Source: an uncultured Candidatus Saccharibacteria bacterium
Lineage (GTDB): Bacteria; Patescibacteriota; Saccharimonadia; Saccharimonadales; Saccharimonadaceae
Assembly (NCBI GenBank): GCA_946222005.1
Contig: CAMIHP010000004.1
Location: 1 to 64,000, forward strand
Direction of reading: 5' to 3'
Length of the DNA: 64,000 nucleotides
Shown here piece by piece: positions 1 through 7,766 of the stretch. Each line of letters begins with the position of its first letter. Within the stretch, counting starts at the first letter, position 1. The notes under the pieces are model-generated. The model was not told the origin of the DNA and made no database searches. It saw only the letters and a program-made list of their open reading frames with translations. Made by a program: the position numbers and the translations under genes.

Positions 1-328
1 AGCTCAGGGAGGTGTTCCAAAATATATTTGGCGTATTGCAAGACTTGGTCGAATTCAGCTTGTAGGTTGGGCTGATTGGCGATTTCTTTGTCTAGGTTTG
101 CTAGCTCATTTTCGGCGCTAATAATATCCTCTTCTAAGTACGTAAGCGCCATTTCGCTCGTGACAACGCGCATTCTGTCCACACGGTCGCCCGAATCTGG
201 TTTTGCAGGCTCTGGCGGTACTCTAGGCGCTGTTGCTTTGCTTGGCACTCGCGCCACAGTTCGGCAATAGCAGCGATAATGTCGTCAATGTACTCCGGCT
301 TTACGGTAATTTGCGGCGGGCCGCTCAT
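1..328 (-). pseudogene. Serine recombinase C-terminal remnant (frameshifted, runs off the window)
   Basis: Two overlapping reading frames on the minus strand together resemble the coiled-coil tail of large serine recombinases (transposon or integrase type). The first runs from 328 to about 190 (PPQITVKPEYIDDIIAAIAEL). A second frame then takes over and runs to base 1 (EEDIISAENELANLDKEIAN, ending AKYILEHLPEL). The AKYxLEHLxEL pattern is typical of the helix near the C-terminus of these enzymes. No catalytic domain or zinc ribbon lies upstream of 328, where the match stops abruptly. I read this as a decayed, truncated recombinase marking the edge of a mobile island; the family call is inferred from pattern only. 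Confidence 0.5.
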
Positions 329-331
329 GCC

Positions 332-469
332 ATGCGCAGTCGGTTTGATTTGGATGATGAAGTTGAGGTATATAATACGGCGACGACTGAGAATTTGATG
401 GGTGAAGATTCTGTGATTTGGTCGAATATTGACGAGCCTGGTGAGCTTCTTTCCTTAGATGAATTGTAA
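332..469 (+). pseudogene. 3' fragment of an unidentified gene
   Basis: An open frame of 45 codons starting at ATG 332 ends with a natural-looking acidic tail (MGEDSVIWSNIDEPGELL, then SLDEL) at stop 467-469. It has no ribosome binding site. It begins within 4 bases of the point where the recombinase fragment on the other strand stops. The simplest reading is the 3' end of a gene whose front was lost in the same rearrangement. Family unknown; a very small intact gene cannot be excluded. Confidence 0.3.
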
Positions 470-497
470 AATAATCTAAGGATACGTATATGTCAAT

Positions 498-559
498 CGG
501 CCGTGCGATGATTGCAAGGCGCGCCCTCCGGCGAGCTTGCAATGGTCGCACGAAAGCCG
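498..559. repeat. Large imperfect inverted repeat 1
   Basis: The left arm (498-518: CGGC, CGTGCGA, two unpaired bases, ATTGCAAG) pairs with the right arm (536-559: CTTGCAAT, two unpaired bases, TCGCACG, a 3-nt bulge, GCCG). This gives 19 paired positions around a 17-base GC-rich loop. There is no T-run on either side, so it does not look like a normal terminator. It lacks the GTTRRRY core sites of integron attC. It could be a recombination site, the end of a small mobile element, or a structured RNA. Confidence 0.6.
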
Positions 560-581
560 CCGCATAACTTTCGGGGCGAGG

Positions 582-665
582 CTTATTTCGCAAATGACAG
601 ACAGATGGCGTGTTTTGTGCGCCAGCGCAGTACGCGCTAGCTGGCCTGTCTTTTTGTGAAATAAG
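582..665. repeat. Large imperfect inverted repeat 2 with inner hairpin
   Basis: The outer arms at 582-600 (CTTATTTCGCAAATGACAG) and 646-665 (CTGTC, a T-run, then GTGAAATAAG) are nearly complementary, with about two mismatches. Inside, 621-628 (GCCAGCGC) pairs with 634-645 (GCGCT, one bulge, GCTGGC) around the loop AGTAC. It lies only 22 bases from repeat 1, so the two form a tandem pair of cruciform-capable elements. Function unknown; mobile-element ends or attachment sites are plausible given the recombinase remnant next door. Confidence 0.55.
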
Positions 666-947
666 ATAACGATCATCAACTAGTGTTACCAGCTTCCGCC
701 CTAGACTCGTTCATTCTTACATCCGCTCATCTTGACTGCGCCAGTATGGTGCATGTCGAGTGAGCGAGGTAAGTATGGACGTTGTTGGTGATGTAAATTG
801 AGTGTGAAATTAATAACTAAACTGTCTTTTTTCCTGGGCAGTTTCTCGTCGTGTCCAGGGACGGTGAAGCTAGCGATTATTCTCTATAATCTCTTGCCAA
901 CTGACGCGACCGAGAGAGGTTGCAAGTAAGTCACCTAGTAAACTCGA

Positions 948-1166
948 CTATTCTAGACTGCCTTTAAGCTCGTCTCGAATCAACGGCTCAAGTCGCTCGG
1001 CTTGTTCATATTCACCGCACATCTGGACAATGCGGCGCACCTCGTCGCAGTACGTTTCGTCGTTCGCAAGCCACAGATTCATCACCCATGTCTCGCGATT
1101 ACTCCACCCACTATAAGTGGCTACAGCTGCTGATTGCTCTGCTACGATTTTGGCACACTTCCTCTT
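948..1166 (-). pseudogene. Remnant of a phage/plasmid-type GWxNxETW protein
   Basis: The minus strand is open for 73 codons and encodes TYSGWSNRETWVMNLWLAND followed by an amphipathic helix ending ELKGSLE. GW(S/T)NxETWxxxLWLxND is the signature of a small domain common in actinobacterial phage and plasmid proteins (I believe DUF7249-like; not checked). No ATG, GTG or TTG lies in frame before the motif, and an in-frame TAA is at 1167-1169, five codons upstream of the conserved region. The gene has therefore lost its 5' end. It adds to the evidence that this corner is decayed mobile DNA. Confidence 0.5.
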
Positions 1167-1350
1167 TTACTTTACGTAACGGAGTCTACGTACAGGCTCG
1201 CACGGCAAACCTGTCACAGGTGGAGATTCCCCTGAAATGCCACCCCAAAAGATAAAATAATTTTCATGGGCGAATACGACCTTGATAGGTTTGTATGAGC
1301 TGTATACCTGGGAGGTACGTGAAGTAAGTATACTATTAAAGTAGATAAAA

Positions 1351-2415
1351 CTAGATCTGTCGTCGGAATACTAAACGCTGCTCTTTTTCCGTTAGCCCTC
1401 TAGGGACCTTTAGTGAGTCTTCTATAAGAACTTCGTATTTTACAGGCAGCGTATTATTAAGTAGGGAATAGAAGTTTGATACATCGACATTATCATTGAT
1501 ATGAATATAGATTGAATCTGTAGGATCACTTATCACTTCAAAGTAGTAGTTGCCAGCAAAACCGCTATTGTCCAACAGGTAGAATAACTTATCAAAGTCT
1601 ACCAGCTGACCCCTAACCTTACGGGTTAGATTGTTGCGGCCTAAAACTTCAACGCAAGTCGTCTTTATGTTACATCTGCATCTATATAGCCTCGCCCTAT
1701 CTTGTGTATTAAGTCGTTTCATCGAAACTCCCTCCCATGCACTATTACTGCTTAGCAAAAGTATTCCTTCGCTCCAGTCCTTAACATCGCCACTATTCGT
1801 TAAAATTTCAGGAGTATACTCTTTCGATATGTGCTTATGTCCGTATATGCAGTCTCCCGCTACCATAGGGGCTTGTAGCATACCGTAATGGTCATAAACT
1901 CTTACCCCATATATATTCTCAAGTCGCCTACGGATATCAGACGTAAGAACTTCTCCTCCCGTCACAATAAACTTTAAAGATTTGCGAACATTCTGCAGCA
2001 TTCTTTTATCATCCAGGCAATTGGCTATTTTTATCAAATAGCCAGGCATGCCTACGAGAATGTCGGGCGATATTCTGTGAATTTTATCTACCTTAGGATC
2101 TGTGGGAAAATTCCTACCCGACCCAAAAGGGTACACTTGACAGCCCAACCCGCTCATAGATAACGAGTAGAAGTGCGCGGGTGGAAATAGACCATACCCC
2201 CAGAGCACTACAGCCTTCATAGATTTAAGTCGATGCGGGACAAGCGATAATAGCTCTGTGGTTCTCCGTGCGGCTCCATTGATGACATAATCGGTATATA
2301 TAATATCCCTAGCTTCTCCTGTGGAGCCTGAAGAGCTGTAAACCACACCCCCAGACGAAGCAAAGTTTTTATTAATGACACCCAGCCACTCCTCTAAACT
2401 TTGTGGTTTATTCAT
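1351..2415 (-). CDS. PaaK-like adenylate-forming enzyme (acyl/aryl-CoA ligase family)
   Basis: Predicted to activate a carboxylic acid with ATP to an acyl-adenylate, and perhaps load it on CoA, a carrier or an amine. The P-loop-like A3 motif is SSSGSTGEA (about residues 27-35). A central VTGGEVL and the A5-like YDHYGM follow, and a short C-terminal domain carries LGRNN and PRGLTEKEQRL, where PaaK enzymes have PRxxGKxxR with the catalytic Lys. At 354 residues it is shorter than PaaK (about 430). It is the last gene of the five-gene operon, starting 2 bases after the double-GNAT gene. The divergent ammonia-lyase pseudogene suggests the substrate may once have been a cinnamate-type acid. Substrate is inference; family assignment is good. 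Confidence 0.75.
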   Translation of the reverse strand: MNKPQSLEEWLGVINKNFASSGGVVYSSSGSTGEARDIIYTDYVINGAARRTTELLSLVPHRLKSMKAVVLWGYGLFPPAHFYSLSMSGLGCQVYPFGSGRNFPTDPKVDKIHRISPDILVGMPGYLIKIANCLDDKRMLQNVRKSLKFIVTGGEVLTSDIRRRLENIYGVRVYDHYGMLQAPMVAGDCIYGHKHISKEYTPEILTNSGDVKDWSEGILLLSSNSAWEGVSMKRLNTQDRARLYRCRCNIKTTCVEVLGRNNLTRKVRGQLVDFDKLFYLLDNSGFAGNYYFEVISDPTDSIYIHINDNVDVSNFYSLLNNTLPVKYEVLIEDSLKVPRGLTEKEQRLVFRRQI

Positions 2416-2417
2416 AA

Positions 2418-3539
2418 TTAGTCTAGAGCTCCAACATCTTCCTGTAGAAATTTCGATAGAACTACCATATCAACGGATCTTTTATAAGGTTCTCTCAATA
2501 TACCCTCAGATACATAACCATGCGCTAGTATTGCGTCGATCATTGCAATACAGGATACTGGCAAAATAATAGTTATCTTCCTTCTACTCATCCTCCTAGC
2601 TTGTAGCATAATCATATCAAGTAAATCACCCAACACCTTTTTGCAAACAACTTTATGATCTATGATAAGAGGGGATATCTTTAGAGATCTCCCGCGCTTT
2701 GGGGTGAGGGCCGCAACACCTGCTAGCTTGGTTGTATCATGGACGATAGTTAATAAAATCTTGGCCTTTTTCTCATATACTTTCGGGCTCTCCTCGGTAC
2801 CGTGCACCAGCGCCCTCACAAAATCATCGTCTATATCGTCATAATAATGAGACATGTTAGTCTTAATGAAATTGGATAGTAGACTAAGGGGTAATTCTGT
2901 TTGTAGGTTATTTATTTCTATGGATGCATTTGCAGATGTATTATTTGCTAGCGACAATTCAAGCCTTGGGGGCGTAGAACTTTCTACATCTCGGCTGTCT
3001 TCTAGGAACTTTCCACACACTCTTTCCGAAGATTTTGTGTGGTAATGCCTAGACAATAGCGCTTCCATTCTTAGACGTAGCTTTTGAAAATCGAGAACAG
3101 CAGTCGGTGTGTTATTCAGGGGGGCTGTTACGTACATCTTTCTAGCGCCCACAGCGCGATAGCTTCTGCACAGGGCATTTATCATCTGCTCGGCGTATCC
3201 TCTCCCTCGCATATTAGGGCCAATATACGTAGGACCAATTTTTATACATCCGCCGCGCTTCCTCGTTACAACCTCAAAGCCGACAAAATCACTGCCTGAT
3301 TTGGTAAACGCAAGCCACACCTCTTTTCCGATAGTGAAATACCCCACGGGATCGTAACCGAGGCGATCAACCTTCACTAGGTTTCGTGCAAAATCTTTCG
3401 TTATCTCATCATAAGTGTCCTTTATTGAGATTGTCGTGTTTTCAATAAATATATTTTCATACTTCGGGTCGCATTTAAGGCGGACTAGGCGAAGATCGTT
3501 GAATTCTATCTCACATTCTTTCGGGGGTGTCAGTAGCAT
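2418..3539 (-). CDS. Double GNAT-fold acetyltransferase
   Basis: A 373-residue protein with two GNAT-like halves. The first is convincing: FVGFEVVTRKRGG leads into strand 4, then YIGPNMRGRGYAEQM (about residues 104-118), which is the acetyl-CoA pyrophosphate loop (R/Q-x-x-G-x-G/A). The second half (about 200-373) has the right strand/helix rhythm (KLAGVAALTPKRGR, then KISPLIIDHKVV) but no intact RGxGxG loop, so it is probably a non-catalytic partner domain. A threonine/serine-rich linker joins them. The start overlaps the ASCH gene by 29 bases, implying translational coupling. The acceptor substrate is unknown; context points to an amine made by the cluster or a nucleoside. Confidence 0.7.
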   Translation of the reverse strand: MLLTPPKECEIEFNDLRLVRLKCDPKYENIFIENTTISIKDTYDEITKDFARNLVKVDRLGYDPVGYFTIGKEVWLAFTKSGSDFVGFEVVTRKRGGCIKIGPTYIGPNMRGRGYAEQMINALCRSYRAVGARKMYVTAPLNNTPTAVLDFQKLRLRMEALLSRHYHTKSSERVCGKFLEDSRDVESSTPPRLELSLANNTSANASIEINNLQTELPLSLLSNFIKTNMSHYYDDIDDDFVRALVHGTEESPKVYEKKAKILLTIVHDTTKLAGVAALTPKRGRSLKISPLIIDHKVVCKKVLGDLLDMIMLQARRMSRRKITIILPVSCIAMIDAILAHGYVSEGILREPYKRSVDMVVLSKFLQEDVGALD

Positions 3540-3987
3540 TATCCTCTGCCTTCCTTTCGCTAATCAGATTATCTAAGTCGGATCCTGGAGTAATATACAG
3601 GAAGCTTTGAGGGGGGCGGAAATCGTGCAAGCGACCCCTTATGTCAAGTAGGCTTATAGGTGAGTTGTACTTGATAGGCGATGTGACTTCAAGAGCACTA
3701 CATAAGCTTCGCGTTGCATAGTATGCCGTAAACCAACTAACCGCGTCAGGGTCGTCTTCATATCCTGTTATGGACATTAACTCCTCGAGAGAACACCTTG
3801 CTATACGTCCAGCACGAAATTCTCCCACGATAGCTTTATCTTCCTGCGATGAATATATAACCACATCAAGCGTATCGGAGTGCTCGAGTTTTGGGATTGA
3901 TTTGCGAAATTCCCATTTTTTGCTGCCGTCCAGAATCTTGTCGGCATACTTAGTCTTAATTGACATTAAAATCTTTTTTTCAGACAT
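3511..3987 (-). CDS. ASCH-domain protein
   Basis: The N-terminus (ILMSIKTKYADKILDGSKKW, then EFRKSIPK, residues 6-33) is the ASCH signature, in which I..kyaxxIldGxKxxExR forms the nucleic-acid or nucleotide pocket of the PUA-like beta barrel. VIYSSQEDKAIVGEF matches the next strands. A late PQSFLYI fits the closing strand. ASCH proteins bind RNA or modified nucleosides, and one family member, YqfB, hydrolyses N4-acetylcytidine. Its place between a GNAT and a nucleoside deoxyribosyltransferase-like enzyme suggests a nucleoside-related job. The C-terminal 25 residues are charged and probably disordered. The gene begins 2 bases after the end of the upstream gene. Confidence 0.75.
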   Translation of the reverse strand: MSEKKILMSIKTKYADKILDGSKKWEFRKSIPKLEHSDTLDVVIYSSQEDKAIVGEFRAGRIARCSLEELMSITGYEDDPDAVSWFTAYYATRSLCSALEVTSPIKYNSPISLLDIRGRLHDFRPPQSFLYITPGSDLDNLISERKAEDNATDTPERM

Positions 3988-3989
3988 AT

Positions 3990-4433
3990 CTATATATCCT
4001 CCAGCTCTTCTAGAATAGTATTCGCAATATCATGTTCTGATTGGTGATATTTTGTGGCAAATATTGTCTTTGTTGATCCATACTCAATCATTATATTTAC
4101 GCCATTATGTTCAGCTTTTCGCATGTCTGTTCTAAAACATAGCGACGGTATTCCGCTCGCATGAGCAAATCCCAATTCCCATGCAACCCCAGAGTCTACA
4201 TCAGCTCCATCTACTATAGCCACAACTACATCCGCAACTTTAATGCCATCTCTGCATCCTTTATATACAAACTCCATATCAAATTCATTCTCCGCACTAT
4301 CCTTACAGGGAGGCTCTATATCCTGAGGTAGAAGCACCTCATAACCGTGATTTCTGAGGTGTTCGGCGATGCGTCGATTTAAATCCCGCTCAAATACAGA
4401 GAATACAGACGCGGCCAAATATATCTTTTTCAT
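3990..4433 (-). CDS. Nucleoside 2-deoxyribosyltransferase-like protein
   Basis: 147 residues, the usual size for this Rossmann-like family. Motifs: KIYLAASVFSVFERD at the N-terminus (YLAxPxFxxxE), then GIKVADVVVAIVDGADVDSG followed by VAWELGFAHA, matching D..v..aD.vva.ldg...DsGtawElGyA with the catalytic Glu in WELG. FRTDMR follows, as in many members. The family cleaves or transfers the N-glycosidic bond of deoxynucleosides (or nucleotides such as dNMP/hydroxymethyl-dCMP). It overlaps the upstream kinase gene by 4 bases (ATGA), so the two are translationally coupled. A pair of N-glycosidase/transferase and PfkB kinase is a typical nucleoside-processing combination. Confidence 0.8.
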   Translation of the reverse strand: MKKIYLAASVFSVFERDLNRRIAEHLRNHGYEVLLPQDIEPPCKDSAENEFDMEFVYKGCRDGIKVADVVVAIVDGADVDSGVAWELGFAHASGIPSLCFRTDMRKAEHNGVNIMIEYGSTKTIFATKYHQSEHDIANTILEELEDI

Positions 4434-5353
4434 AATTCACCTCCTGTGTCCTCTATGAGTCTGTCAAGCACGTCTAAATCGGGGTAGGATGTGACGCTTC
4501 CAACTGATATCGAGGCTACTTTGCTCGCAAATTCTGCACAGCGTATATTACTCCATCCGTTGGCTATACCGTATATTACGCCTGCTGCATATGCATCGCC
4601 CGCTCCTACAGGTGAAACCGACTCGGAATCTTGTGCTTCTACGAAGCACGGTGTCGAATCTTTGCTATAGATGCACGATCCTGCATCTCCCTGTGTTGTG
4701 TATATTGTCTCAAGATTAGGGGAATAGTTAAATAAGTCCTGCAGTGAGCTACAGTTGGTACTCTCAAGAAGAGCCCTCATCTCTAGTTCGTTTCCAATCA
4801 ATATATTGCTCCTATCCAGCATGAGCGATACATACTCCTTGGACTGTAAAAAGTAGCTACTGATATTATGGATTACCTTTGCAGAATCATTTTTTATTGA
4901 CGATAGTATGGTCTCATTAAAAGATCGTTTATGTGTAGAGAAGTATACTATGTCAGAGTCGTTAACCGTATCTAACTGACTTGGAGTTGCCGAAAAATTG
5001 ATATTACTGGGTTCAAAGAATGATATACAGTTCTCCTGTTCCTTAGAGATCGCAACTATAACTTTAAATAATGATTCTGCATTACTATCAATAGCTACAG
5101 ACGATATGTCTACGTTATTCTCTTGAAGAAACTCAAGGTAGTCGCGAGCAACACTATCGTTTGACATGAATGTTATTAAACTGGTAGATACTCCAAGCCT
5201 ACCGAGCGCAAGGGCGACTATGGCTCCTCTCCCTCCCATACACTCTATACTTCCGTTGACGTACGCTACATCGTCCAATTCAGGTCTGCTATCAATGTGG
5301 AGTAGCTTGTCCTGTGTAACATTTCCTATACATGAAACATGAAGCTCGCTCAT
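4430..5353 (-). CDS. PfkB-family sugar/nucleoside kinase
   Basis: 307 residues with both PfkB signatures. The N-terminal glycine-rich MGGRGAIVALALGRLG (about residues 38-53) corresponds to GGxxxNxAxxxxxLG. The C-terminal VSPVGAGDAYAAGVIYG contains the catalytic base Asp in GAGD and the anion hole. Relatives phosphorylate ribose, adenosine/inosine, pseudouridine or fructose 1-phosphate; the sequence alone does not say which. It is the first gene of the minus-strand operon, reading out of the palindrome-containing divergent intergenic region. Next to a nucleoside deoxyribosyltransferase-like enzyme, a (deoxy)ribose or nucleoside substrate is the most economical guess. Confidence 0.8.
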   Translation of the reverse strand: MSELHVSCIGNVTQDKLLHIDSRPELDDVAYVNGSIECMGGRGAIVALALGRLGVSTSLITFMSNDSVARDYLEFLQENNVDISSVAIDSNAESLFKVIVAISKEQENCISFFEPSNINFSATPSQLDTVNDSDIVYFSTHKRSFNETILSSIKNDSAKVIHNISSYFLQSKEYVSLMLDRSNILIGNELEMRALLESTNCSSLQDLFNYSPNLETIYTTQGDAGSCIYSKDSTPCFVEAQDSESVSPVGAGDAYAAGVIYGIANGWSNIRCAEFASKVASISVGSVTSYPDLDVLDRLIEDTGGEL

Positions 5354-5373
5354 CCATTATCCTCTCTGTTTCG

Positions 5374-5390
5374 AAACATACGGTATGTTT
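5374..5390. promoter_or_regulatory. Perfect palindrome in the divergent promoter region (candidate operator)
   Basis: AAACATAC-G-GTATGTTT is a perfect 8+1+8 palindrome lying 20 bases upstream of the PfkB kinase start. It sits in the 137-base gap between that gene and the divergent ammonia-lyase pseudogene. A second palindrome, GTTTCGAAAC, overlaps its left edge. Placement and symmetry suit a dimeric repressor or activator controlling the operon. No regulator gene is present in the cluster itself. Confidence 0.45.
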
Positions 5391-5490
5391 TATTCTTTAA
5401 ATTTTATTATGATTGTTTCTGGCTAGGTTATCAAACGTATGATGGCTATTTAAGCTATAACGTAAACCAATAATCAAGGAGTGTTATGAA

Positions 5491-7026
5491 ATGAAGTTAA
5501 ATGAATCGTCGTTTCTTTTAGGGGAAGAGCTAGACTTTGAAAAGGTTCATATGATATCTAACGATAAAATTAGCGTATCGCTATCCGAACATTCGCGCGT
5601 AAAAATAGAAACATCAAATAAGAGGCTTATAGAATTACTTAATAAAGGAGAAGACATATACGGTCTTACCACTGGAGTTGGAGCTCTTAAGGGTATAAAA
5701 ATTAACACCTCCCATGAAGACATTCAGGAGGGTATCATACTATCTCACGCCACTGGGTCGGCGCCCCTATACCGAAAGGACATATTAAGGCTATGATGTT
5801 AATCATAGCCAATTCTCTCGCTAAGGGATTTTCTGTGGTGTCTGTATCCGTAGTTGAAAGATTAGTTGATTTTTTATTACGACACTATACCGGAAGTGCC
5901 CAGTAAGGGGTCTGTAGGGTCAAGCGGAGATTTGACCCTATCGTCACACATAGCATTGGCAATTATTGTAGGGGTCATGTTTATCTAAATGGCAAAAGAA
6001 CGGAAGCCCTAGAAGTCTTAAGTGAGAAAAATCTGCATCCCTTAAGGCTTAACTATCGCAACGGTCTAGCTTTAATAAATAATACATCTTATACCACAGC
6101 TCTCGCATCAATTGCAGTGTACGAATCGAGAAAGCTGTCCATGATTGCCGATCTCGCAGGTGCTTTATCGACTGAGGCTATCGGGGCAAGTACAGTTGCT
6201 TACGATCCGGCTATACACAGCCTGAAGCCTTTTAAGGGGCAGCGAATCGTCTCTGATAACGTTAGGCATTTATTGCGCGGAAGCTCACTAGTCAATACGA
6301 GCGGTATCCAGGATATTTACTCTGTGCGATGTGTACCGCAGGTGCACGGAGGTATACGTGAGGCTCTTGAGTATGCATCACATATAGCGAAGATTGAACT
6401 CAATAGCGTGACTGACAATCCGGTATTCATAAAAAACGAAGAAACAAACCTAGTAGAGGTTATGGCTGGCGGAAATTTTCACGGTGAGTCTGTTGGCATC
6501 GCTATGGACGCTCTAGCTATCGCAGTAAGCGAACTTGCAAATATCTCAGACAGAAGAATTGCTACTCTACTTGATGATAGATTTAACAACGGTCTGTGCG
6601 CTCCTTAGGGCGACAGAAAAAATGAGAACAGGGCTAATGATTCTGCAGTATACTTACAACCTCACTAGTCTCAGAAAATAAAGTATTAGCCCATCCAGCG
6701 TCGGTTGACTCTGTGCCAACATCTGCCAACACCGAAGACTTTGTAGCTATGAGCTCGGTCTCCGCCCGTAAGGTGGTCGACACATATTAGATAACATCAA
6801 GCACGTATTAGCCATAGAATTAATGGTGGCGGCACAGGCCATAGATTTACGTGACAAGTCAAAAAATGGAACAAATTTAGGCACAGGAACTAAGGTTGTC
6901 TATGATTTTGTGCGCCAAAAAGTACCTATGCTCAAAATAGACACATACTACAAACCGTACGTAGATGGTCTAGTTGACGATCTGTATGACCTCATAACTA
7001 GGGACGGCCTAGAGTTTATAAAGTAA
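5491..7026 (+). pseudogene. MIO-type aromatic amino-acid ammonia-lyase (HAL/PAL/TAL family), multiply frameshifted
   Basis: Assembling frames gives a nearly full-length lyase (about 510 residues). The pieces are YGLTTGVGALKG and LSHATGSAP near the start, the prosthetic-group motif GSVGSSGDLTLSSHIALA at about 5905-5960, [57 protein letters not shown] and AIELMVAAQAIDLR. The reading frame changes near 5790, 5886, 5972, 6605-6630, 6668 and 6780, so no functional protein is expected. The MIO triad is Ser-Ser-Gly rather than Ala-Ser-Gly. A good ribosome binding site (AAGGAG) precedes ATG 5491. Such enzymes deaminate His, Phe or Tyr, and related aminomutases make beta-amino acids. Sequencing error is unlikely given clean neighbours. 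Confidence 0.85.
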
Positions 7027-7548
7027 CAAATCCACCCCGTCCCATTCCTCAACCACTGTGGTCAAAGTATACATAGCGATGGTTTTCGCATTGTCGTACA
7101 TTTGTTTTGATGTAAGCTTCTTTAGATCTCTCAAGTTAAAGAGGCCAATGTTGTTGGATTCGCCGCTAGCTATATCATGTATCGGATTTTCCGAAGTAAT
7201 AAACGCATAACTTATGTCCGTGTGATAATGCCCGCCACCAGCAGGATATGTGTGAATCGCGATCGGTTGAGGATGCAGTTTCACTCCAGGCAATGAAGCA
7301 AGCCTATTATAACGCGGCTGCAACAACCTTAGCTGGTTTTTGTCGTAACCAGATTCTTCGGCTATTTCCCGTAAGACCGCTTGCCACGGTGTCTCGTCTA
7401 GCTCGACATGCCCACCAAACTGCAATAACCTGTTTAGCTTGCGGTGCTTATGTAAAATAATCCGAGGTTCAGCACCCTCTGTTATTTTCACAATATACCC
7501 GCTAACGCAGGTATCGTGCTGACCAGGCTGGTCGTGTATATGAGGCAT
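7009..7548 (-). CDS. Nudix hydrolase
   Basis: 179 residues with an intact Nudix box GHVELDETPWQAVLREIAEE followed by SGY (about residues 47-69; consensus Gx5Ex7REUxEExGU), giving the metal-binding loop. Nudix enzymes hydrolyse nucleoside diphosphates linked to another moiety. The rest has HYHTDISYAFITSE, common in Nudix proteins annotated as general NUDIX-domain hydrolases. Its 3' end overlaps the end of the lyase pseudogene by 18 bases in convergent orientation. A TATAAT lies directly against its ATG, so the transcription start and exact start codon are less certain than for other genes here. Substrate unknown. Confidence 0.85.
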   Translation of the reverse strand: MPHIHDQPGQHDTCVSGYIVKITEGAEPRIILHKHRKLNRLLQFGGHVELDETPWQAVLREIAEESGYDKNQLRLLQPRYNRLASLPGVKLHPQPIAIHTYPAGGGHYHTDISYAFITSENPIHDIASGESNNIGLFNLRDLKKLTSKQMYDNAKTIAMYTLTTVVEEWDGVDLLLYKL

Positions 7549-7766
7549 ATTATAAATTTTACTTTAATTGTGGTGTGCGGTCAAAAGGATACACTTTAGG
7601 ACAGGTAGGTTATAAATTGCGCTATTTGACACAATGTAGCTACCCAGTTGTATTTATTAGCAGAAGAGAGCTTTGCGCTATATCTCCGGAGGGTATCTCC
7701 AGAGATATTTGCTTGAGGAGCTCTTGACCGCTAAATATAAAGTAAACCCCAAAACGGGAGGCAACC
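7549..7766. other. Intergenic region with a stem-loop
   Basis: About 220 bases between the Nudix gene and the HxlR remnant. The clearest element is a stem at 7680-7708: ATATCTCcGGAG pairs with CTCCaGAGATAT around the loop GGTAT. It may have been the regulatory region of the lost HxlR-type gene, with a dyad suited to a winged-helix dimer. Confidence 0.4.

Larger units (their letters stand above)
470..947. other. Intergenic region with two large hairpins
   Basis: About 480 bases with no convincing gene. The first 200 bases contain two strong imperfect inverted repeats, listed separately. The remainder (about 670-947) shows only weak short dyads and no coding signal that I can defend. Confidence 0.6.

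Noticed and set aside
285..593. 102-codon minus-strand frame over the hairpin region
   Set aside because: Its translation has no domain, no ribosome site, and crosses the hairpins and the gene-fragment junction; chance opening is more likely.
498..665. Integron attC sites
   Set aside because: Size and folding fit, but no GTTRRRY/RYYYAAC core sites are present and no integrase or cassette genes are seen.
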